A stretch of DNA of 64,000 bases from Lindgomyces ingoldianus (taxonomy: Eukaryota; Ascomycota; Dothideomycetes; Pleosporales; Lindgomycetaceae): contig NW_022985172.1 of assembly GCF_010093535.1 (NCBI RefSeq), forward strand, positions 42,937-106,936, in the 5' to 3' direction. The notes under the pieces are model-generated. The model ran no database searches. It worked only from the letters and a program-made list of their open reading frames with translations, and was not told the DNA's origin. Every line of letters starts with the position of its first letter. The stretch's first letter is position 1. This document shows positions 10,963 through 19,743 of this stretch, one piece after another. The translations under genes and the position numbers were made by a program.

Positions 10963-12668
10963 GCTCTTCAGACCCTACACTACTGATCAATCTACTTAGA
11001 TCTGGCTCTCGCCACCTAATTGGCATCTCCTCTATCACCTACCTGCCTACGCGACAGCAACCTCACAATTCTTGGATGTAGCGCTGTAGCTAGCTCTGCG
11101 AAATACTCAGCGTACAACCTGACCGCTTGGGCTATATTTGTGCAATATATGTCCGGGATCCATGCCTCCTAACTTGTTTTTGATGAGAAACATTGCCCTC
11201 TTTACTCCTGATCGCCTTTCTCTTTCGCTTGATGGCTATTTCTAGTAGTATTACACTTAGACCACTTCAGACGATCACAATAAAGTTTCCAGGCTAGAAG
11301 AGAGAGACTTCGAAATGACATGTAACATTGTCTATCGCAAGTTTCCTAGATGGAGCTGATAAAGGCATATGTAGAGAGGCGAGCGGACACTTAGGTGTTG
11401 AGAAACGAAGTAGGATATTGAGGTGAGGTGTAAGGTCTCTAGAGCTCGAGAGCTCAGTCGAGAGCTCAGAGATAAATATAGAGTAGCATAAAGAGCGCTG
11501 GTCTTAAACAGGAAAAGGGTGAGAGGTGAAGGACCCACAGTCACCCTAACGCAGGGTCACGTGAGCCAATGTCGCGTTCGACATTGTCGAATATCTCTCC
11601 GAGCATATCCTCTGTTAAAAGAGTAGACTTACCGACAAATGGTGGCAGTATCGGGAAGAAGACGAACTTTGCAAATATGAACTTGGGGAGGCAAGACTTC
11701 AAAGGAAACGATTACAAGAAAAGAGCGAACAGGAAACCGGAGTAGGAGATAGCAAGGATAGAGAAGGTGAAGATTCAGGTTGGGGATTGTATTGATGAAG
11801 CTAGGAAGCAGCGGCTGCTTACGCCGATATACTTTATGATAGGAGTGATGGCGGTAGTTGGTGGGACATAGTGTGTTACAATCTAGAACCGGCGGGCGAA
11901 AGGTTCAGACTGTCCAACATCTCCAGAGTAGGTTCGCTTGTTTTTATCAACAATGCTTAGGGTCAAGTCAACGTTAAGTTCCTCGCTAAAGCTACTGCTG
12001 TATTCTGTGTCGTACACTACCATAGTAAGTTTCGCTTCGTCTAACTACTATCGTATCAAAGATATCGCATGATGTACAGACGAAACCTTCGCGAGTACAA
12101 ACACCCTGCCTGTTACAGGCAGCTGCTTAGCGGGACAAATCCTCCATTTTAATGTACCGAAGAGGCGCCAGTACTAGTAGATCCACTCCCCCGAACCTTC
12201 TTTAATTAAGTAGATCGTGATGAATAAACTCAAACAAAGTAAGTTAAAAGCTAGGGCGCATCCCTGCGTAGCGAGACACCCTAGAGGTACTTTGACATGA
12301 AGCAGCTGAAAAGGTCATGTACGCAACAAATATCACTATAACCCTATAGAAATAATCTGCTACAGGTAATTCTAAATATTTATAACCAACGCTTCCCTAA
12401 AAGTTATGTTTGTATTTTTGCCCCTGCGCCTAATTTATATAGCACTCTCTTTTGTAGTGTCATAGACTTCCTCTCTTACAGCTCTAACGTTATATCTTTC
12501 TTACTTGTAATTGTTGTATAATAGCTTTACCCTACCCCTAAAACCTCCCTTTAATGCTTAGAAACTACTATCTGCCTCGCGCGTGTTATCGTGGGCAAAT
12601 TCATGCTAGGGTACTGTGTCGATTGGTACTTCCGGCGCAAGCGAATTACCAATCCTGGCTAATGCGAG
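10963..12668. other. Gene-poor stretch, no supported gene
   Basis: I see no gene. There is a cluster of GAGCTC hexamers near 11439-11468 and an AT-richer zone around 12360-12560. No element ends or target duplications were found. Confidence 0.5.
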
Positions 12669-13610
12669 ATGACCCCCGCGGGTAATTTATGGGCTGTGTA
12701 TAACGTACATGTGCTCCGGAACATATGTAAATCTGGCTTAGGATTGGGAGCAGCACAAAGAATCAGCCAACCCCGGTGCCGGTTTAGTCAGCAAACTCGT
12801 GTCAGTGTCGCAACCACCATGGTACAGCTTGGCATCGCCCGCCTAACCTCAGCCTTGACCATACCTCCCGTCAACCAACTCAATTCTCAGGAAACACCTA
12901 GTTACTTCATGACTGCCATCCGCACTGGTGGCCTCGGCGCAGAGGGCATCTCAGCGCTGCTCATCCCACGTTCGGAAGGCCTGCGAACGCGTCCAGTTCC
13001 AGTCATCGCCAGATCCCTCTCAGCAACAACATACGTCATGTTCGAAGACGTCAAGGTCCCTGTGGAATAACTCTTCGGACAGGAGGGTAACGGCTTCCGG
13101 CAGACCATGGTGAACTTCAACCACGAGCGCCTTTGGATTGCCTTCCAATGGCTGCCGGATTGCGCTGCATGATGCATTCTAATGGGCTGAAGCGCGAGAC
13201 GTTCAATAAGAAGCTGGTTGAGCAGCCGGTTGTGACGAATAAGTTTAGCAATATGGGACAGCAGGTCGAATCCTTGCAGTCTTGAATCGAGCAAATTATC
13301 TACGAGCTGGAGCATCCGGGTGATGCGGATGGCGCGAGGCTGTTGGGTGGCACGACGGCGTTGTTGAAGGTTGAGTCTGGTATGGTGTGCAAGGATTGAG
13401 TCGTTTTATCGCGCTGTCCCCAGCTTCACCGTTCCTGATGGGTAGATCTTCAATTGTCGGTGAACTCTGCTAATAGGAAAAGGTGGCTCCGAGGATGTGC
13501 TTATTGACCTTAGCATACGCGAGGCACTCAAGCTGCACCAGCAAGCCGAAAAGGCTAGATTGAAGCTTGACTTTCTATTCTTGCCTGTTATAAAAGAACC
13601 CAGTGGCTAA
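12669..13610 (+). pseudogene. Acyl-CoA dehydrogenase C-terminal relic
   Basis: Translation recovers the middle and C-terminal acyl-CoA dehydrogenase signature: YFMTAIRTGG, GISALLIPRSEGLRTRP, TTYVMFEDVKVPVE, then NFNHERLWIA, KRETFNKKLVEQPVV and finally GGSEDVLIDLSIREAL. Functional members oxidise acyl-CoA with FAD. Here the frame is broken by a stop right after VPVE (13068-13070), a compressed and frameshifted segment at about 13150-13195, further stops at about 13283 and 13398, and the N-terminal substrate half is absent. The lesions include indels, unlike the pure transitions of the RIP tracts further right, so this looks like ordinary decay of a duplicate. Confidence 0.82.
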
Positions 13611-13784
13611 TTACCCTTACGTCAGGGAACAGTCTCCTGCTGAATAATCGCAATGTGTATGTAATAGGTTTGGCTTAGAGAGTTGTTGACATATATGGTG
13701 GCTTAATGTTTCTTATTCGCCATGAACAGAATTCCATTGTAAAGTAAGCTTTCTCTTCCCTAAACAGCTTTCTTCTGTCGCCTG

Positions 13785-14798
13785 TTACTCAATAGGGACC
13801 ACCCGTGTGTCGACGAATAGTCTTCGGAATTCTTTGGCGAAGGTGCTTTGTTTCGTCACAGGAGTATCCTCCGTCCCTTCCACAGGTGCCGGCGTATCCT
13901 CCGCGGCTGGTGGCTTCTCCGGTTTTTCCTCCGGTCTTCCCTCTGCAGCCTCCTTTCGATGGGTACGCAATCTGTACACGATAGATATGGCTACTAATAT
14001 CACGGCGAAACACGCGATAGCCCCAGTGATCCCCCCTATTAGACTCGACGCAGGCTTGCTCTTGGGACCTGAGGGTGTGGCAGAGGGGAAAGAAGTATAG
14101 TACCTGGTGCTGGAAGTGGTTGCAGTGCTGGAACTGGCTATAGTGCTAAAAGTAGTTTTGCTATAAGTATTGTTGAAGCCGCTCCGGGTACTGGGACTTT
14201 GAGTTGAATATGTACTAGACGTGGTTGCGCTAGTAGTGTGCGACGTTATCGATAGAGAAAACAAGGAGGACACGGTGTCGGGTAGCATCGAGATCGCACG
14301 GTCTACCACGGGCGAGCAGATCTGATCAACATCCGCGGACTAAAAGAGATGAAAACGATTAGCCGCATTGCCTCCTACAGACGGTGCCTCAATACGTACC
14401 GAGTTACTCGTCAAACAGAGCGTGAGCAATGTTAGCTGATTCGCCATTTTAGCCAACTCCATGGCTTGGCTGGCATATCCGTTTGCTTGACTGGCATATC
14501 CATTGGCCTGATTTCCAACGGTCACCGCCTTGATAGCAAAGACTCCGAAGGCAACCGCAGCAATTATTCCGGCGACCTGTAAAGAGACATTGATGACGAA
14601 GCGCCCAATTGGCGGTTTCAACACCTGCCCCGCTTCGGTAGACGGCGATGATGTTGCTTTCAGTGGCTGCTTCCTAAGAACGACCATTTTTCCGGAGGTT
14701 GCATAGCTGTGAGAGCTTGCTCTTCCAGATTGTGAATCCGGGGTAGCCCGAATCTCTATTTCGTGATGAGCGGAGGCCATGAGAGCGTTGCTTGGCAA
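13785..14798 (-). CDS. Two-helix Ser/Thr-rich membrane protein, fungal-specific (317 aa)
   Basis: Two exons (14798-14400 and 14339-13785) joined by a 60-nt GTACGT..TTTAG intron give 317 aa in frame. Order: polar N-terminus of about 70 aa; hydrophobic helix VINVSLQVAGIIAAVAFGVF; a short direct repeat QANGYAS x2 leading into ELAKMANQLTLLTLC; a Ser/Thr-rich stretch of about 75 aa typical of O-mannosylated wall-facing regions; a second helix (SSLIGGITGAIACFAVILVA) with basic residues after it; and a Pro/Glu-rich tail. The layout suggests a plasma-membrane protein with an exposed Ser/Thr domain, like many uncharacterised fungal proteins. Function unknown. It could be compared with wall sensors, but no WSC or other sensor domain is present. 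Confidence 0.7.
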
Positions 14799-15632
14799 GG
14801 CCCAGCTACTGCGTGACGAGAGGGACGAGCTGTGCGAACCTAGGGTTCTCCTAGTAATTTAAACCAGAGTTCTCGGCCTAGTTCCTTGATATTGCTTTCA
14901 CGACGGTGCCCTGCATGATTGCGGGGGTCAGCCTCAGCTGAGGGCCGGTTCTGGAAATAAAAGCCTCTCGGACGCTACCGAACCGCAGCCTCCGCCACAG
15001 CCTTCCTGACACGCAGCTACATGGTTTCAGCTACATGGTTTGCTTCACTACTTAGAATGTGTTTTTTTTTTTTATTAAATTCGTCACAGAGCGTCACTAG
15101 GAGCTGACGAACGCCTCCGATGAATCTAGCAGGGAGGACAGCCGAACCGCACCGGCACAAGACGTTGTCGGGTGGCGAATTCTATAGGTGTTTTCAGAGA
15201 ATTGAGTTGGTTGACGGGAGACATGGCCAAGCCTGAGGTTGGGCGGATGCTAAGTTGTACAATGGCTGTGTCGAAGCTGGGACACATGTTAACTAACTAA
15301 ACAAGCGCCGGCTAAGTTCCAGCACAGCTCCCAATCCTAAATCAGGTTTACTTATCTTCCGGAGCGCTTGTCGGCCCCAGATTGATAACCCGCGGAGTCG
15401 TCTCGCATTAGCCAAGATTAGTGGTTCGCTTTCACTGGAAGTACTAATCAACAAGGCAAGCCTAGCATGAATTTGCTCGCGACAGCGCGCGCAATGCTAA
15501 TAATAATTTCTCAGTATTAAGGAAAGGCTTTAAGGGTTCGATAAAATTATTTACAAAAATTTAGAAGAATAAGGAGTTACAGTTAATGCTGTAGTTAGAG
15601 AGAGAGAGATCTATTATGCCACAAAAGAAGAC
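14799..15632. other. Intergenic stretch before solo LTR B
   Basis: Upstream region of the two-helix membrane protein gene. Contains a T-run at about 15061-15073 and becomes AT-rich after about 15480. No gene recognised. Confidence 0.5.
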
Positions 15633-15807
15633 TGTGAGAGGTATTGAGCAGGAAGCACGAGGCACAGAGAGGGAATGCAGGATAGGGGGGGTTTAACGAG
15701 AGTAAACCTTAGGGTCGGAGGCAGAGGTACGGAGGCCGAGAAGCCTATATACCCCGTGTCAAGCCCAGGGTACTCTGGGGTTGGATAGCTGTAACATAAC
15801 CGTGACA
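15633..15807 (+). mobile_element. Solo LTR, 175-bp family, copy B
   Basis: Same length and ends as copy A (TGTGAGAGG ... CCGTGACA), flanked by the 5-bp duplication AAGAC (15628-15632 and 15808-15812). It sits in an AT-rich patch (about 15480-15960) but is itself not obviously mutated. The 15808-16145 flank holds no gene. Confidence 0.86.
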
Positions 15808-16145
15808 AAGACGCTGTACAAATTAAGTTAGAAGACAAGGACGGAAACGTAATTTTTAGTAAAAGTGAATTATAGGCACTTAGAATTAGCTATAATTAAT
15901 AGATTATTTTTATAAATTTATAACAATATTTAGTTTGCGCATAGGTTTTCTAGTTGCTAAAAGTTAAAGTACCCCTCATTTGTCTTGCCACACAGGGTGT
16001 CTCGCCACGCCACCTTACTGTATGAACACAAATACACATTCTGGGCAACAAGATTCTAGATCAAGATCTAGATCCAGATTCAGGTATCGATCCAATGACA
16101 ACGTTGCATAAATAATGTAGCGCATATGCCAGCCTGTATCTAAGG

Positions 16146-17516
16146 TCAAACATCGTCCTCCTTGGTCTTCGCCCCGTCGGCAGTCTTCACAGCACTCTCT
16201 GCTACTTTCGCATGATCCGCATTAGTCATCGCTTCAGCAGCAGACTTGCCCCCATGGTCCCATTTAAAATACAAGTCCTCTGGAAGCATTCTTCTTCCTT
16301 CAACCTGCAACACTACCAGCTTGTCTCCCTTGATATCATAGTTGACGACAGCATGTCCCCCACATCCCTTCACAACGTCGATAATTGTGTGAATCAGGGC
16401 AGCCAATTTCTTCAGGTTGCTCTGGTTCCCTGCCTCCCATATCCTGATCTCGCCCGCCATGTCCTCAACCTCTGGTCGCTGAAATGTACCCTTTGTGTGA
16501 TAAGCACGGACGAGCTTCGGGGTTTGGGATACCCAGAGCTGCGGCACGATCTCGTCCATCACAAGCAGTCTATGAGAGACGCGTGTTTTGATTTCGATGG
16601 TTGATTCAAGTGGCACCGCCTTGCCTTGCTCTATAACCGTTAGCTTAGACTTTCCGGCAGGCGTGATCTTTGAAGGCGCTTTGGTTGAGGAAAGAGACAA
16701 GGATTCCAGGAAGCTAGGGAGATTGTCATTTTCCGGTTCCGGCTCTTCGCTACCCCTAGGTTTGTTTGTATCTATCCCAGCGTGTACATATCCGTCCGTT
16801 TCATGGCGTACGAGGAAGGTCAGATCACTGAAGCGGTAGGAAATGATTCTGTGATGCCCAGTGCTGAGGCTGATCTGGTTAGCAGTGTATACCTTCTCAA
16901 ATTCGTGACCAAAGCCTCGGAATTCTCGCGGTTCGATATACTCGTGCGTCACTGTATCCGAGAGACAGAATATCACCGTGTTTTTCACAACCTCAATGTT
17001 GATCGTGAAGGCTTCCAGTCCGCCTCTAGCCGACCTAGGATCGATGAATGAGAGGAGTTTACGGATATTGTTGCGGTCGGTGACGACGTGAATCGAGTGG
17101 ATGTCGAATGAAGGATTGGTGAGGTACAACGCGCGAAATAGAGGCTCAAGCGGACTGTCCGGATGACGAGCAGAGTTTTGGGCAATGTAGAATAGGCCAG
17201 AGTCCTTTTTTAATTGTCGAGGAACTCTTGGTGGAGCCCAAAGAGGCGGACTACCGGGGACAGCAATAGTAGGAGTGGGTGCCTCAAGCCAGTTGTAGGA
17301 GGATAGGTGCTTGACATCAGTGATTGACGCCCCAGAAGAAGTACTGAGTTCTTGGAGATCTAAGCGAGAGATCTCAGCTAACATAGTGGGTGTCATCATT
17401 GAAATGGGAACTATGTAAATCGGTCGATTAACGGGGTGGTACGGAAGTTGGGAATAATTGTCGTGGGCTTCAGCCTTTAAGCTACGAAGTTGAAACTGAA
17501 CAAAATGTGGTCTCAA
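16146..17516 (-). CDS. Conserved fungal protein often labelled geranylgeranyl pyrophosphate synthetase (456 aa or 417 aa)
   Basis: A single-exon frame. Hallmarks are SSYNWLEAPTPTIAVPGSPP near residues 72-91, FRALYLTNPSFD, VTDRNNIRKLLSFI, EFRGFGHEFEK and the C-terminal YFKWDHG. This matches a widespread Pezizomycotina family that databases often call geranylgeranyl pyrophosphate synthetase. No DDxxD aspartate motif of prenyl synthases is present, so I do not support that activity; the PTIAVPGSPP and RALYLTNPSF pattern is nearer the decapping/RAI1-like annotations sometimes given to relatives. The first ATG (17516) adds a 39-residue lead; the pair of Met codons at residues 40-41 (17399) may be the true start. 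Its 5' end faces the upstream hydrolase gene by about 300 bp. Confidence 0.72.
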   Translation of the reverse strand: MRPHFVQFQLRSLKAEAHDNYSQLPYHPVNRPIYIVPISMMTPTMLAEISRLDLQELSTSSGASITDVKHLSSYNWLEAPTPTIAVPGSPPLWAPPRVPRQLKKDSGLFYIAQNSARHPDSPLEPLFRALYLTNPSFDIHSIHVVTDRNNIRKLLSFIDPRSARGGLEAFTINIEVVKNTVIFCLSDTVTHEYIEPREFRGFGHEFEKVYTANQISLSTGHHRIISYRFSDLTFLVRHETDGYVHAGIDTNKPRGSEEPEPENDNLPSFLESLSLSSTKAPSKITPAGKSKLTVIEQGKAVPLESTIEIKTRVSHRLLVMDEIVPQLWVSQTPKLVRAYHTKGTFQRPEVEDMAGEIRIWEAGNQSNLKKLAALIHTIIDVVKGCGGHAVVNYDIKGDKLVVLQVEGRRMLPEDLYFKWDHGGKSAAEAMTNADHAKVAESAVKTADGAKTKEDDV

Positions 17517-17813
17517 CTCTGGATGGGGGTTTAAGTGACAGTGAAATGAGAGGCTCTTATACCTCTAGGAGGTTGATTGCCTCAGGTTCACAAGATCACT
17601 AGCAATCAGCTGTTCTAGTGACATCCACCTGCGTGGGATACTCACCGGAACTTTCAGGACGCGCTAACTGATGTGCAAGAAGTTTCCAAGTCCCATTTAA
17701 TGTGTTATCACCGGCAATCAAGTCCCTTCGAATTCCAAGAAATCCCACGTGGAACAAACACCAACGCAGCAGAAACCATGATCCACAGTAAAACCGGAAC
17801 CAAGCCCAAATCA

Positions 17814-18950
17814 TCACACCTTCCTAACACTCTTCAACCACTCTCCTGCCCTCTTCGCATTCGCTGTTGCCTCTTTATCAAACCCCAAATTCCCCCCAAT
17901 CAACAAAACATCATGCGGCACAATCGGCTCTACATCAAACGTCACGTTATTCCCAGCCTCTTTCATCATATCTGCAAACTCCTTATCATCGAAATACAAC
18001 ACCTCCGCACCTCCCGTCGTCACCCAAAGCGGCACTTCCGTCTTAAAAGGATTCTTCTTGTGCGATATATATGGGGAGGAGAGAATGGACTTTCCGGCGG
18101 GACCGGCATATGCTAAGCTGCCCCAGAGTGTGAATGGGTAAGACAGGTAGTCAGTGTTGTAATTTGGGTTGTTGCGCGTGAAGTCGTCGCTTGTGGCTTC
18201 GAGGGGAGAGATCCAGGGGGACCAGAGCCAGGCGGCGGAGGGAGCGGGGATGGAGGTTTCGGCACCGTATTCGGCGATGTAGCGGAGGATGGAGATGGCG
18301 GCGTTCGCGCCGGCCGAGTCGCCGGAGATTACGATGTTTGAGGGAGAGATCTTGAGCTCGTTGACTAGGTACAGGTAGCTTGTCAGACAGTCTTGGAGAG
18401 CGGCCGGGAACGGATTCGACTTCTTTGATGCGGGGAGCGTTGAGAGGCGGTATTGAGGCATGAAGATATGCGTCGCGCTCCCGCTTTGGAGCATCTTCTT
18501 TGCGAAATATCCGGAGTTTCCGGTCCTGCCGTCGCCCACAACGTACGCGCCGCCATGGAGATGGAGAACCATAGTCACCGCGCTCGTGTCCGACGATGAC
18601 GTGAGCGGCGCGGGATACCAAGTCGCACCAATATCGACCGGCTTGATATCCTCATTCGGAGCGAGCGGACCCTTGTAGAAGCTACTCGGGGCAGCCTTTA
18701 TAACCACGAACCGCCCCTTCTCTTTCCCAGGCGTAAGCAGGAGCGAGGTCTTAACCTGCACCGTTGCGAAATGGTAAACAGTGGAGAAGAGAATCCGCAC
18801 GCTGAGAGCTTGTCTGAAGCTCCATTCTGGATGCTGACGGCCAAATTTGAGGAAGTACTTAACGAGCCAGAGAGGCAGTCTAGCAAGCTCGAAACCGATT
18901 GCAGAGAGCGCGTAGACGCCTTTGAAGGGCTGGTAGGTGAGGATTGCCAT
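17814..18950 (-). CDS. Alpha/beta hydrolase, hormone-sensitive-lipase family (378 aa)
   Basis: Complete single-exon esterase or lipase. The oxyanion-hole motif is LHLHGGAYVVGDGRTGN, the nucleophile elbow is ISGDSAGANAAI, and the catalytic His lies in VEPIVPHDVLL; the acid is probably in the DDKEF region just before it. An N-terminal hydrophobic segment (roughly residues 12-36) could anchor it to the ER or lipid-droplet membrane. Family members hydrolyse acyl or acetyl esters, including steryl acetates; the substrate here is unknown. Length fits fungal alpha/beta hydrolase fold-3 proteins. The start ATG at 18950 is followed directly by conserved hydrophobic sequence. Confidence 0.87.
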   Translation of the reverse strand: MAILTYQPFKGVYALSAIGFELARLPLWLVKYFLKFGRQHPEWSFRQALSVRILFSTVYHFATVQVKTSLLLTPGKEKGRFVVIKAAPSSFYKGPLAPNEDIKPVDIGATWYPAPLTSSSDTSAVTMVLHLHGGAYVVGDGRTGNSGYFAKKMLQSGSATHIFMPQYRLSTLPASKKSNPFPAALQDCLTSYLYLVNELKISPSNIVISGDSAGANAAISILRYIAEYGAETSIPAPSAAWLWSPWISPLEATSDDFTRNNPNYNTDYLSYPFTLWGSLAYAGPAGKSILSSPYISHKKNPFKTEVPLWVTTGGAEVLYFDDKEFADMMKEAGNNVTFDVEPIVPHDVLLIGGNLGFDKEATANAKRAGEWLKSVRKV

Positions 18951-19743
18951 TGTTTACGATGTGGGTCGTAAACTGGGGGCTTTTAAGGAGTAGAGGATAG
19001 CGCAAGAAGTAATCCCCAAGCCGGGGACGGAGAGACTGTTATACCACGGCATCTACAGCTCCTCCGTAGGAGATCGGCTCAAGGATTGGGCTTGATGGCG
19101 CATTGAGGGGTGGTTGGAACGTGCTTGAAGCCAGGAGGGAGCATTAAGATTTAGGCCGAGGTACTTCGTTAGACCAATCACACACCACAAGCCTTTATCC
19201 CTCGCCTGTCTGAGGTCCAACCACGCATACGAGTCGCCCGCCTCTTACTCAGCTTCAGTGTCCACGTTCCCTGAAATAAATCTAGTTTATCTTGCTTTGA
19301 GAGGTCATCGCTAAGCTTAGAAGGGCAACATCTACTCGTTCGCAGCTTGTCTCGATGATAAATAGGCAGGAGGCGGAATCACGAGACTTTGTGAACAGCA
19401 AGCACGAAAACACCAGAAATACCCTACTCCTTGAATTCACTACCCCGAAAGTAAGAAGAAATCCCGTGCTCATTTTTTTGCAACGACAGGGTTGTGATGT
19501 CATCGCAGCGTCCAGCCCAGTCAACTGCAACTGCCCACATGAAGCAGATGTGTCCCAAAAGACTACAGCCACACCGAAATCCAGGATACAAGAAAGGACG
19601 ATGATATTCTCATGAGGCAGTCAAAGGCAAGACGATTCCGTTTGCTTAGTCCGAAGAATCCAAGCTCGACTAAACTGTGGGATCCTTCAATGATTCCCAA
19701 ATCATAGTTCCAATTCCGCCGACGTGCGTGAAAGATAGAAACA
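18951..19743. other. Intergenic between hydrolase 5' end and dynamin gene 3' end
   Basis: Contains the promoter side of the hydrolase gene. Opposing short frames at 19282-19615 have no domain and are probably chance. Nothing else seen. Confidence 0.5.

Noticed and set aside
16146..17516. Prenyl diphosphate synthase
   Set aside because: No DDxxD or equivalent aspartate motif and no typical synthase length pattern; retained as a conserved fungal protein of unknown function.
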